Source of the DNA: Flavobacterium ranwuense
Lineage (GTDB): Bacteria > Bacteroidota > Bacteroidia > Flavobacteriales > Flavobacteriaceae
NCBI RefSeq assembly: GCF_004349315.1
Contig: NZ_SMLH01000008.1
Coordinates: 112,944-176,943 of the forward strand
DNA: 64,000 bases
Direction of reading: 5' to 3'
In this document: positions 1 to 7,587 of the stretch, piece after piece
How the letters are laid out: every line of letters starts with the position of its first letter
How positions within the stretch are numbered: the first letter of the stretch is position 1
The notes under the pieces: generated by a model
The model's database searches: none
The model's input: the letters and a program-made list of their open reading frames with translations, nothing else
Told to the model about the DNA's origin: nothing
Made by a program: the position numbers and the translations under genes

Positions 1-101
1 GATGTCTTTTTTTAAATTCTTAACGTTTGCCATTTTTATTTTTTTAAAATTTGAATTTTAATTTGCGTCTGCAAAAGTACACATAATCTTTCTATTACCG
101 A

Positions 102-1064
102 CTATGAAATGTAAATTTCTAAAATTGAAGCTTTTCCATTGAGAATGAATGCATTCATTGCCGCAGGAATCAAAACAGTATCTCCTTTTTTATATTGTAA
201 TTTTGAATTGTTGTATTCCAGTTCAAATGTTCCTTCTGTACACATATATACCGTAAAGGTTTTTCCAGATTTAGAAACTGAAATTTCTCCTTCTAACGGA
301 ATAAAATTCGTTGTAAAATAAGGACAGTCAACAATTTTGTTTGAATCGTTTATGTTCTTAGTATACGCTTTCTTAGTTTCTACCTTATTATAATTAATGG
401 CATCCAAAGCCAAATCAACATGTAATTCTCTTGTGTTCCCATTAGCATCTACTCTATCAAAATCATAGAGACGGTAGGTAATATCCGAAGTTTGTTGAAT
501 CTCGGCAACCACTAATCCAGCACCAATCGCATGAACCGTTCCAGTTTCTAAAAAGAAAACATCACCTGATTTTACTTTTACAGTATCAAGAATAGAAAGT
601 AAAGTCTTGTTTTTTAGATTTTCTAAATATTCGTTAGCATTCGATTTTTCTTTGAAACCCACAATAATTCTGGCTTCATCATCAGCTTGCATGATGTACC
701 ACATTTCGGTTTTTCCAAAAGAATTATGTCGTTTTTTAGCCAACTCATCATTTGGATGCACTTGTATGGACAAGTCTTCGCTAGCATCTAAATATTTGAA
801 AAGCAACGGAAATTGTTTTCCGAATCTGGCATGAACTTCCGTGCCTAATATTTCATCCGGAGAATCATTAATAATAGCTGTTAATGATTTCCCTTTCCAT
901 TCTCCGTTTGCAACAACACTTACATCACCTTCGACGGTAGACAACTCCCAACTTTCTCCTGTAATTGTAGATGTAATTGGTTTATTAAGTAGTGTTTTTA
1001 GTTTTTCACCTCCCCAAATTCTTTCTTTTAAAATGGGCTCAAATTGTAATGGATAAAGTTTCAT
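102..1064 (-). CDS. manA: Mannose-6-phosphate isomerase, class I (short bacterial type)
   Basis: The 320-residue cytosolic enzyme interconverts fructose-6-P and mannose-6-P and so feeds GDP-mannose and deoxysugar synthesis for surface glycans. The type I cupin metal site is visible: QVHPND at residues 101-106 and GKTEMWY at 117-123. GTVHAIG (175-181) is followed by QTSDITYRLYDFDR (191-204). The length matches the short Bacillus-type ManA (about 315 residues) rather than the 390-residue enterobacterial form. It is transcribed alone. The ATG at 1064 is followed upstream by a TAnnTTTG-type -7 element. A link to the polysaccharide cluster at 19-55 kb is metabolic only. Confidence 0.93.
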   Translation of the reverse strand: MKLYPLQFEPILKERIWGGEKLKTLLNKPITSTITGESWELSTVEGDVSVVANGEWKGKSLTAIINDSPDEILGTEVHARFGKQFPLLFKYLDASEDLSIQVHPNDELAKKRHNSFGKTEMWYIMQADDEARIIVGFKEKSNANEYLENLKNKTLLSILDTVKVKSGDVFFLETGTVHAIGAGLVVAEIQQTSDITYRLYDFDRVDANGNTRELHVDLALDAINYNKVETKKAYTKNINDSNKIVDCPYFTTNFIPLEGEISVSKSGKTFTVYMCTEGTFELEYNNSKLQYKKGDTVLIPAAMNAFILNGKASILEIYIS

Positions 1065-1087
1065 TTAAGTATGTTTTTTTCGGATTG

Positions 1088-1122
1088 CAAATGTATAAAA
1101 TCAATATTCTTTTTTTGCCAAA
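1088..1122 (-). promoter_or_regulatory. Candidate sigma-70-type promoter of manA
   Basis: Read on the minus strand, TACATTTG (1095-1088) fits the Bacteroidota -7 consensus TAnnTTTG. A TTTG at 1122-1119 lies 23 bases upstream, a little longer than the usual spacing to the -33 element. It sits 24 bases ahead of the manA ATG. Confidence 0.4.
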
Positions 1123-1217
1123 CTACTATACTGTTTAAACCTTTGAGAAGATTTCTGGCAGTAAATAGCAACTGAATGCAAATTAAGAGAAAACAAATGT
1201 ACAATACAATTTTAAAT

Positions 1218-1676
1218 CTATGATACTAATTTTATGATGGCTTGAAGTGCTTTAGGAATGTGTTTGGCAGCCCGCATACTATCAAATATCATTTGAATGA
1301 CTCCATTTTTATCCGTAACATACGTTACTCGTCCAGGAAGTAATCCAAACAATCCGGAGGGAACCCCAAAAAGTTTTCTAATTTTATTGTCATTATCTGA
1401 CAAAAGAATAAAAGGCAATTTAAACTGTTTACTGAACTGTTGATGTGAACTGACGCTATCACTGCTGATCCCTATTACTTCAGCGCCTAAGGCCGTAAAG
1501 TCTTCATATTGATCTCTAAAACTGCATGCCTCAGTGGTACAACCCGGAGTATTGTCTTTTGGATAAAAATAAATAACGAGAGGCTTGTGTCCCACAATCT
1601 TTTGACTGTCAAAATCATTGCCGTTCGCATCTTTCGCTTTAAAATCGGGGATGATATCGCCTACTTTTAGTTTCAT
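1218..1676 (-). CDS. bcp: Thioredoxin-dependent peroxiredoxin, Bcp/PrxQ type
   Basis: The 152-residue peroxidase reduces H2O2 and alkyl hydroperoxides with thioredoxin as donor. The AhpC/TSA fold covers nearly the whole chain. The active-site stretch YFYPKDNTPGCTTEACSFRD carries the peroxidatic Cys46 and, five residues on, a resolving Cys51, the spacing of atypical 2-Cys Bcp enzymes. There is no signal peptide, so it is cytosolic. Its ATG overlaps the stop of the upstream queD by one base (TAATG arrangement), so the two are probably translationally coupled. Confidence 0.93.
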   Translation of the reverse strand: MKLKVGDIIPDFKAKDANGNDFDSQKIVGHKPLVIYFYPKDNTPGCTTEACSFRDQYEDFTALGAEVIGISSDSVSSHQQFSKQFKLPFILLSDNDNKIRKLFGVPSGLFGLLPGRVTYVTDKNGVIQMIFDSMRAAKHIPKALQAIIKLVS

Positions 1677-2086
1677 TACTCGCCTTTGTAGGTTACAAAA
1701 TTTCGTGGTGTTTCGTAAAGAACAACTTCTAATTCAAATTCAGGTTTGATTCTTTTTCTGATTTTATTCCAAATGACCACAACAATATTTTCGGCTGTTG
1801 GATTCAAATCCTGAAATTCAGGCACGTCAATATTCAAATTTTTATGATCAAACTGATCCTCAACATCCTCTTTAATGATATCACTCAGGAATTTCACATC
1901 CATTACATAACCTGTTTCCGGGTCAATTTCACCGGTTACACTCACTGTCAATTCATAGTTATGCCCGTGAAAATTAGGATTGTTACACTTCCCGAAAATA
2001 GCATCGTTTTGTTCGAAAGTCCAATCTTTCCGGTATAATCTGTGTGCCGCATTAAAATGGGCTTTTCGTGAAATAGTAACTTTCAT
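1676..2086 (-). CDS. queD: 6-carboxytetrahydropterin synthase (QueD) / PTPS family
   Basis: The 136-residue protein of the 6-pyruvoyl-tetrahydropterin synthase superfamily most likely converts dihydroneopterin triphosphate to 6-carboxytetrahydropterin for queuosine. Zinc ligands His15, His40 and His42 lie in FNAAHRL and NFHGHNYEL. The catalytic Cys34 is in GKCNNPN. DHKNLN (80-85), PTAEN (96-100) and a C-terminal ETPRN complete the family motifs. QueD is preferred over animal-type PTPS by length and bacterial context, but no other queuosine gene is beside it. It is followed by bcp with a one-base overlap. Confidence 0.88.
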   Translation of the reverse strand: MKVTISRKAHFNAAHRLYRKDWTFEQNDAIFGKCNNPNFHGHNYELTVSVTGEIDPETGYVMDVKFLSDIIKEDVEDQFDHKNLNIDVPEFQDLNPTAENIVVVIWNKIRKRIKPEFELEVVLYETPRNFVTYKGE

Positions 2087-2135
2087 AATTTCAGATTTCA
2101 GATTTCAGATTTCTCAAAGTTGTGAAATCTAAAAT
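2087..2135. repeat. Short ATTTCAG tandem repeat with inverted partner
   Basis: Just upstream of queD, about three tandem copies of ATTTCAG end in AGATTTC, which pairs with GAAATCT about 10 bases further on, giving a small hairpin. It may be the leader of queD or a decayed terminator of idi. Endpoints are approximate. Confidence 0.5.
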
Positions 2136-2176
2136 CTTTTTTATGTTAATACATTTTTGAACTGCTATTTGCAATC

Positions 2177-2704
2177 TTATATTTTATGTTCCTCAAGGAA
2201 ATGATAAAACTCATCGAAGATAATTTTGAACCAAACGGTATACAGCTCAGGATGAACTTCCATATCATTTTTCACATCCTCAATTTTCATCCACTTCCAG
2301 TCCTCTACTTCCTCAGTGTTTATTTCAGGCGCTTCATCATAATAACCAATCATGACATGATCGAGTTCGTGCTCCGTCAAACCATTATCAAAAGGAGCTT
2401 TATATATAAAATGGAAAAGCTCTTTGAGTTCTGTTTTAAAACCCATTTCTTCAAACAACCTTCGGCTTCCTGCTTGAATATTTGTTTCTCCTTCCCGCTG
2501 ATGGCTGCAGCAGGTATTGGTCCAAAGCAAAGGAGAATGGTATTTTTGATGTGCTCGCTGCTGCAACATGATTTCATTTTGACTGTTTAAAACAAAAACT
2601 GAAAAAGCACGGTGCAAAACCGCTTTTTCATGTGCTTCTAGCTTAGGCATCAATCCTATTTGCTCATCATTTTCATTAACTAATATTACGTTCTCTTCTA
2701 ACAT
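2177..2704 (-). CDS. idi: Isopentenyl-diphosphate delta-isomerase, type I (Nudix)
   Basis: The 175-residue enzyme interconverts IPP and DMAPP for isoprenoids such as menaquinone, carotenoids and undecaprenyl carrier. The type I signature is clear: WTNTCCSHQREGET with the catalytic Cys (65 or 66), then the Nudix-like segment around AGSRRLFEEMGF (78-89). An acidic EEVEDWKW segment supplies the second catalytic acid and metal ligands. Length and start agree with the family. A TATTTTTG -7-like element lies on the minus strand at 2729-2722, about 18 bases before the ATG. Confidence 0.93.
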   Translation of the reverse strand: MLEENVILVNENDEQIGLMPKLEAHEKAVLHRAFSVFVLNSQNEIMLQQRAHQKYHSPLLWTNTCCSHQREGETNIQAGSRRLFEEMGFKTELKELFHFIYKAPFDNGLTEHELDHVMIGYYDEAPEINTEEVEDWKWMKIEDVKNDMEVHPELYTVWFKIIFDEFYHFLEEHKI

Positions 2705-2871
2705 ATAAAACTATTACAGGTCAAAAATACAAAAAAGATAATTAGGGTCGGGGGCTTTAACGTTCTGTTTCGATTTGTTGAAGCGGAATTTTTTCAGGGC
2801 AGTCCAAATAAAAGTGACATCATACTTTCAAAGATTCTTTTGTATTTTTATAACAAATTATAAAAAGCACC

Positions 2872-3333
2872 ATGCACACGATAACCATCCGAAAAGCAGA
2901 TCGTAACGATTTAGAAAAACTCCTTGAATTCGAACAGGGAATTATTACTGCCGAACGCACTTTTGACCCTACTTTAAAAGCAACAAAAATACATTATTAT
3001 GATATAGAGAAAATGATTTCAACACCACATATTGAAGTATTGGTAGCCGAAATTGATTCGCAGCTTATAGGCTCAGGATATGCGCGAATAGAGACCGCTA
3101 AGCCTTATTTGAATCATCTGAACTATGCTTATTTAGGATTCATGTACACCGATCCAAATCACAGAGGAAAAGGAGTAAACGCTAAAATTATTGAAGCGCT
3201 CAAAGATTGGTGCAACCTGCAGGATGTATTTGAACTTCGACTGGACGTATACAATGACAATACTTCGGCAATTAAGGCATATGAGAAAGCAGGGTTCGAA
3301 AAACACCTCGTCAACATGCGAATGATTCTATAA
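2872..3333 (+). CDS. GNAT-family N-acetyltransferase
   Basis: The 153-residue single-domain protein has GCN5-type acetyl-CoA-binding motif A: FMYTDPNHRGKGVNAKIIEAL, with the R/QxxGxG/A core at residues 98-102. Motif B (NDNTSAIKAYEKAGFEKH) follows near the C-terminus and supports the fold. It is monocistronic and diverges from idi. The substrate cannot be deduced; the Asn-Asp-Asn-Thr-Ser-Ala motif B is typical of small-molecule or RimI-like acetyltransferases. An IR-bounded repeat follows immediately. Confidence 0.85.
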   Translation: MHTITIRKADRNDLEKLLEFEQGIITAERTFDPTLKATKIHYYDIEKMISTPHIEVLVAEIDSQLIGSGYARIETAKPYLNHLNYAYLGFMYTDPNHRGKGVNAKIIEALKDWCNLQDVFELRLDVYNDNTSAIKAYEKAGFEKHLVNMRMIL

Positions 3334-3370
3334 ATATGACGGTCCGCTTTGTAGATAAACTTTATTTTTC

Positions 3371-3493
3371 TGCCACAGATTTAAAAGATTTCCACAGAAC
3401 AAACCACCTCGAGGCAGAGTTCCAGACGCATTGATGAAGTGAAACACAGATTATACCAATTTACACAAACAAAAATCTGTGAAATCTGTGGCA
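3371..3493. repeat. Intergenic repeat bounded by 12-bp inverted repeats
   Basis: TGCCACAGATTT at 3371-3382 is a perfect inverted match to AAATCTGTGGCA at 3482-3493. Internal copies of the same word (TTCCACAGA, CACAGATT, AATCTGTG) lie between. No ORF is inside. This CACAGATT family is one I associate with dispersed non-coding repeats of Flavobacterium. It occupies most of the 304-base gap between the GNAT gene and msrB; I see nothing else there apart from a -7-like motif. Confidence 0.6.
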
Positions 3494-3664
3494 AAATTAT
3501 TGCTGGTATTGGTTACGATTGCGGATAGACCTATTTTATAATAATAAGGTTTTGTTAATTCTAAATCCAGATATGTCTTTTACCCGTAAATAACAATAGT
3601 TAAAACGTTCTTAAATAACTATTCATTTGCAAAGTAGGTGACATTTTTTGATTCAAAAGCACTT

Positions 3665-3672
3665 TACATTTG
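3665..3672 (+). promoter_or_regulatory. -7 element (TAnnTTTG) upstream of msrB-msrA
   Basis: TACATTTG lies 20 bases before the msrB ATG at 3692. No well-spaced -33 TTTG is obvious. Its position supports the 3692 start over the longer in-frame start at 3638, which would lie upstream of the promoter. Confidence 0.4.
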
Positions 3673-3691
3673 TACTATAAAAAAGAAAATC

Positions 3692-4252
3692 ATGAAAACA
3701 ACAACCCGTTTTTTAAACGTATTATTTTTGCTTCCTTTATTCATGTTCACTGCCTGTGGTCAAACTACAAACAAAAAAGACAGTGCAAAAAAATCTATCA
3801 CAATGAAAAATTCCATCAACAAACCCGGAAATCCGTATTACTCAAATACAGACACGACAAAACTTAATGTTAGTAATGCCGAATGGAAAAAGGTTTTACC
3901 CGAAGACGTTTATGAAGTAACCCGTAATGCTGACACGGAGAGACCTTTTACAGGAAAGTATTGGGACACGGATGAAAAAGGAACCTATTATTGTGCAGCT
4001 TGTGGCAACAAACTATTTCGTTCTGGCGCCAAATTTTCAAGCAACTGTGGCTGGCCAAGCTTTTTCGAACAAGACAACAAAAACAGTGTTATTTACAAAA
4101 CCGACAATTCTCTTGGAATGGAAAGAATTGAAGCCCTTTGCGGAAGATGCAACGGTCATTTAGGGCATCTTTTTGATGATGGCCCTGCACCAACCGGAAA
4201 AAGATACTGTATGAATTCTATCGCACTTGACTTTATCCCTGACACTAAATAA
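3692..4252 (+). CDS. msrB: Peptide-methionine (R)-S-oxide reductase MsrB, lipoprotein
   Basis: The 186-residue exported repair enzyme reduces Met-R-sulfoxide in envelope proteins. The N-terminus is a lipoprotein signal with lipobox LFMFTAC (Cys22). The SelR domain spans about residues 62-183. Two CxxC pairs bind structural zinc (CAAC at 101-104 and CGRC at 150-153). GWPSF is present, and the catalytic Cys173 lies in RYCMNSIAL. I start it at 3692 because this gives a proper signal peptide; an upstream in-frame start adds 18 unlikely residues. msrA follows one base after the stop, so the two stereospecific reductases form an operon. Confidence 0.93.
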   Translation: MKTTTRFLNVLFLLPLFMFTACGQTTNKKDSAKKSITMKNSINKPGNPYYSNTDTTKLNVSNAEWKKVLPEDVYEVTRNADTERPFTGKYWDTDEKGTYYCAACGNKLFRSGAKFSSNCGWPSFFEQDNKNSVIYKTDNSLGMERIEALCGRCNGHLGHLFDDGPAPTGKRYCMNSIALDFIPDTK

Positions 4253-4253
4253 G

Positions 4254-4880
4254 ATGAAAAATATATTTTTAATTGCACTATTGGCTTCATTGGGCATGTT
4301 TGGACAAAACAGCACAACTGATAAAACTAAAAAACAATCCAATTTTGAAACCATTACATTGGCCGGCGGTTGTTACTGGTGCGTTGAGGCCGTTTATGAG
4401 AATCTAATTGGAGTAAAATCGGCAGTATCAGGATACGCAGGCGGAAAAATCGCTAATCCTACTTATGAGGATGTTTCTACCGGAAGATCCGGTTATGCCG
4501 AAGTAGTTCAGATTACCTACGACAAAAACGCAACAAATCTGGATGAGATTTTTAAAGTTTTCTTTACAGTCCATGACCCAACTACACTAAACCGACAAGG
4601 TGCCGATGTAGGAACACAATATCGTTCCGCTATTTTTTATAAAAATGAAGCACAAAAAAAATCAGCGCAAACGATTATCACTGCAATGAAAAAAGCTAGG
4701 ATTTATGACAGTCCAATAGTTACAACATTGGAACCGTTGGTTAAATTTTATAAAGCCGAAGACTACCATCAGAATTACTATGCAAACAATAAAAGTCAAC
4801 CCTATTGTCAAATGGTAATTCAACCCAAAATGGAAAAATTCGAAAAGCTTTTTAAAAGCCGATTGAAAACGAAAAAATAA
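4254..4880 (+). CDS. msrA: Peptide-methionine (S)-S-oxide reductase MsrA, exported
   Basis: The 208-residue enzyme reduces Met-S-sulfoxide and complements the preceding MsrB. The N-terminal 18 residues (MKNIFLIALLASLGMFGQ) form a signal peptide, so it acts in the periplasm. The active site GGCYWC carries the catalytic Cys40, with a second Cys43; the family's usual Phe (GCFWC) is Tyr here. GYAGG, YRSAIFY and the C-terminal YHQNYY segment match the family. The start at 4254 is one base after the msrB stop. A strong hairpin terminator follows. Confidence 0.93.
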   Translation: MKNIFLIALLASLGMFGQNSTTDKTKKQSNFETITLAGGCYWCVEAVYENLIGVKSAVSGYAGGKIANPTYEDVSTGRSGYAEVVQITYDKNATNLDEIFKVFFTVHDPTTLNRQGADVGTQYRSAIFYKNEAQKKSAQTIITAMKKARIYDSPIVTTLEPLVKFYKAEDYHQNYYANNKSQPYCQMVIQPKMEKFEKLFKSRLKTKK

Positions 4881-4893
4881 ATTATTAAGCTAT

Positions 4894-4926
4894 CGCCTTG
4901 CCACAACAAACAAGGCGTTTTTTTTT
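4894..4926 (+). terminator. Rho-independent terminator of msrB-msrA
   Basis: A perfect 7-bp stem CGCCTTG (4894-4900) / CAAGGCG (4911-4917) with a 10-base loop is followed by nine T residues. It starts 13 bases after the msrA stop. Confidence 0.9.
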
Positions 4927-5112
4927 ATATCCACATGAAAAACGCAATGCAATAAGTAGATTTACTACTCTAAAATTCATATATTTATACTTCTTTTTAC
5001 CCATTTAAAAAGTACACTTTGTACAACGAACATCATTTTCGCGGAATGTTTTTTTGATAGATTTTTTAAATCATCATCCTTTTTTTATTCTAAAATAACT
5101 ATTTTATAAAAG

Positions 5113-5898
5113 ATGAAAGCACTTAGAACATATTTTAAAATACGAAAAAGTGCCGTAAATCTTATTTTAGAAAAATCTCCAAAATCCTTTACTCCGGAAA
5201 CTTTTCATACCCTTCGAGTAGAAATCAAGAAAATGAACGCTTTATTTGATTTGCTAAACTATTGTTCCAAAAAATTTAAACATAAAAGAATTTACAAACC
5301 TTTTAGACTTATTTTTAAACAAGCAGGAAAAGTAAGAGAACTTCAAATAGAAGAATGCTTGCTTGCAGAACAACCCAATTCCCATTTGGTAAAAGCATAC
5401 AGAAATCGTTTACAAAAACTCGAAACCAAAGAACTGCTACGTTTCTTCTCTATTGTTAATAAAAGCTTCGTTCGAAAATTAAAAAAAAAGTATCGTAAAA
5501 TTATTCCCATGCTAGCTAAAACAAGTAAAAAAAAGAGGATTCTCTATATGGATGAAAGGAGAAGAGCTATTAAAAAATTAATATGCAAAACCAACTTTAA
5601 AAAAACACAAATGCACACTTTTCGCAAACGATTAAAAACATACCAATACAATGAAAAAATCATGAATTGTGAATCACAAAACCAATCATTGCCAGACAAA
5701 AATATTTTATCTGATTTACTTGGGAAATGGCATGATTATGAGGTTGTCATCAATCATTTGAAAAAAGGAATTAATTCGAATAAAACGACTCCAAGCGAAA
5801 CGAAACAACTTCAAATAACTAAAGCAATATTAACTTCAAAAAGAGAAGTATTATTCAACAAAATAAATGCAACTTTACCCTATCAGACTCTTTTATAA
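5113..5898 (+). CDS. CHAD domain-containing protein
   Basis: The 261-residue, strongly basic, all-helical protein has the two conserved histidine helices of CHAD (conserved histidine alpha-helical domain): FHTLRVEIKKM near residue 31 and MHTFRKRLKTY in the second half. CHAD proteins bind inorganic polyphosphate through the basic, His-rich face. No CYTH phosphatase domain is fused. There is no signal peptide, so it is likely cytosolic. The next gene starts 80 bases downstream, so co-transcription is possible. Polyphosphate binding is inferred from the family. Confidence 0.85.
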   Translation: MKALRTYFKIRKSAVNLILEKSPKSFTPETFHTLRVEIKKMNALFDLLNYCSKKFKHKRIYKPFRLIFKQAGKVRELQIEECLLAEQPNSHLVKAYRNRLQKLETKELLRFFSIVNKSFVRKLKKKYRKIIPMLAKTSKKKRILYMDERRRAIKKLICKTNFKKTQMHTFRKRLKTYQYNEKIMNCESQNQSLPDKNILSDLLGKWHDYEVVINHLKKGINSNKTTPSETKQLQITKAILTSKREVLFNKINATLPYQTLL

Positions 5899-5977
5899 AT
5901 ATTTGAACAAAATAAAGATAAAGACCATGGTAAAGGATTGCAGAAATCATGTACTCCACCAAAATATTTTGAACATT

Positions 5978-6463
5978 ATGAAACAAAACACATTCAAATT
6001 TCATTACTTATTAAATCTAATTCTTGCTTTAGTTTTTTTTAATACTGCAACTGCACAAGAAAAAAAAGTAGCACCAGCCTCCGCTGAATTATATAAGGAA
6101 ATCGAACAAATGGATGAGATTATGTTTGAAGCGTTCAACAAGAAAGATTTCGAAAAATTCAAATCTTTATTTACCGAAGATTTAGAATGGTTTCAAGACA
6201 ATGGAGGATTACTTAGCTATGAAACCGTTTTTACCAATTTTTCGAATATGTTTAAAAACGAAAACAAACTAACCCGAAAACTAATCAAAGAAACTCTGGA
6301 AGTCCATCCTATTAAAGACTATGGAGCAATTGAAATTGGCGTACACGAATTTCGACATATGGAAAACGGAAAAGAAGAAATTGGAACATTTAAATTTCTT
6401 ATGATTTGGAAGAAAAAAGACAATCAATGGAAAATATCTAGAGTAATCAGTTACGACCATTAA
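5978..6463 (+). CDS. Secreted NTF2-like (SnoaL/DUF4440-type) protein
   Basis: The 161-residue protein has a signal peptide ending near FFNTATAQ (residues 1-26). An NTF2-like alpha+beta cone fold follows, with characteristic elements such as FEAFNKKDFEKFKSLFTEDLEW, an internal YETVFTNFSNMF helix and a terminal KDNQWKISRVISYD strand pair. This family fold serves many small-molecule functions and no catalytic residue can be assigned. I start at 5978 because that ATG gives the signal peptide; upstream in-frame starts overlap the CHAD gene. Confidence 0.75.
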   Translation: MKQNTFKFHYLLNLILALVFFNTATAQEKKVAPASAELYKEIEQMDEIMFEAFNKKDFEKFKSLFTEDLEWFQDNGGLLSYETVFTNFSNMFKNENKLTRKLIKETLEVHPIKDYGAIEIGVHEFRHMENGKEEIGTFKFLMIWKKKDNQWKISRVISYDH

Positions 6464-7120
6464 ATATAAAGATATAAATAGTAAGTTTTGTTTTACTTTT
6501 TATAATATCAAAGATTTTATTTCATCCATTTATTTTCTTTGTTTGTATTTCAAAACAAAACATATACAAAAAATAATATTGAAGAAATAACAGAATTTTA
6601 CAATCTGAAATGCAATCAAACCGAAGCTATTCCTACTTCAACAGGAACAAAATAAAAACATCTTACCTAGCTTTGATTCATATACAAAATCAGTTTTTTA
6701 AATTTTAGAAATGGATTTTTACTCCATCAATTCAAAACTCAAGTAAATAGCTAATTGTCAGCTATTTAAACTCGAAAAAAAGACCCTCTATTTAATATTC
6801 TACCTATTTTTTTTGTAAATTAGTGGTTCCCCAAAAGCCATTTATTGCGCTTCGATAGTTCAAATAAATTGCTATGCAAAAGTTTGCACCGTCCAAAGAA
6901 TTGATATTTCCTTTTTAATTGAACTGTATCTATGAAACCGCATAGAACTTGCTAATAAATTAAAAAAGCATTAGTTACAAGTGTCACCAAATTTCTTAAT
7001 ACTAATTAAAAATGTAAGTTGGTAGAAGTCAATATACATTAGGAATGAAACTGAAATATTTTTTTAAATGGATAATAAAACCTTGTCCATCTTATGTCTA
7101 ATCAATAAAAATGAAATAAA
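6464..7120. other. 657-base gap without a supportable gene
   Basis: Very AT-rich. A frame open from about 6510 to 6654 has no ATG and no recognisable motif. I see no terminator after the NTF2-like gene, no tRNA and no clear repeat. Confidence 0.5.
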
Positions 7121-7504
7121 ATGAAAGCAATTAAAATGATTTCGATGTCGTTGCTCATTGGACTATTCCTACTATTGAGCTCAAGTGTCTATGCACAAGA
7201 TCCTATGAAAGCGGGTCCGAAAGTGTATAAAAAAATCCTCCTCGACAATGATAAAGTGAGGGTCATGTCAGCTGAATTTGTCCCAGGCGCAACTATGCCA
7301 TGGCATAGCCATCCTCATCACACCGTGTATGCTTTGACCGGTGGTAAAATTCAGATCACAGAAAAAGGCATGCCGGCAACCGAATCCAATATCAAAGCAG
7401 GAGACGTACTGTATTTCCCACCCGTAACGCACATGGCAAAAAACACAGGAACTACCACATTCAAGATTGTTGTGACAGAAATAAAACCTGCCAAGAAAAA
7501 ATAA
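7121..7504 (+). CDS. Secreted cupin-domain protein
   Basis: The 127-residue protein has a signal peptide (about residues 1-25, ending SSVYAQ). A single cupin_2 barrel follows, with metal-binding histidines in MPWHSHPHHTVY (His62, His64, His67) and His104 in PPVTHMAKN. The product is periplasmic, and the reaction is not deducible. Base composition is less AT-rich than the flanking gaps. It is convergent with the FAD oxidoreductase gene and shares a bidirectional terminator with it. Confidence 0.85.
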   Translation: MKAIKMISMSLLIGLFLLLSSSVYAQDPMKAGPKVYKKILLDNDKVRVMSAEFVPGATMPWHSHPHHTVYALTGGKIQITEKGMPATESNIKAGDVLYFPPVTHMAKNTGTTTFKIVVTEIKPAKKK

Positions 7505-7533
7505 TCCAATCCTATTTTAAAATAATACTACAG

Positions 7534-7561
7534 AAGCAGCCTAAATAAGGCTGCTTTCTTT
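7534..7561. terminator. Bidirectional hairpin terminator between convergent genes
   Basis: AAGCAGCCT (7534-7542) pairs perfectly with AGGCTGCTT (7548-7556) around a 5-base loop. A T-rich run follows on the plus strand, and A-rich DNA precedes it, which would serve the minus-strand gene. Confidence 0.8.
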
Positions 7562-7587
7562 AAAAGACGACTGTATCGCTGAAAAAA

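Noticed and set aside
6510..6654. Open frame ending ...YNLKCNQTEAIPTSTGTK
   Set aside because: No start codon, no upstream signal and no recognisable family. Too little to call a remnant.
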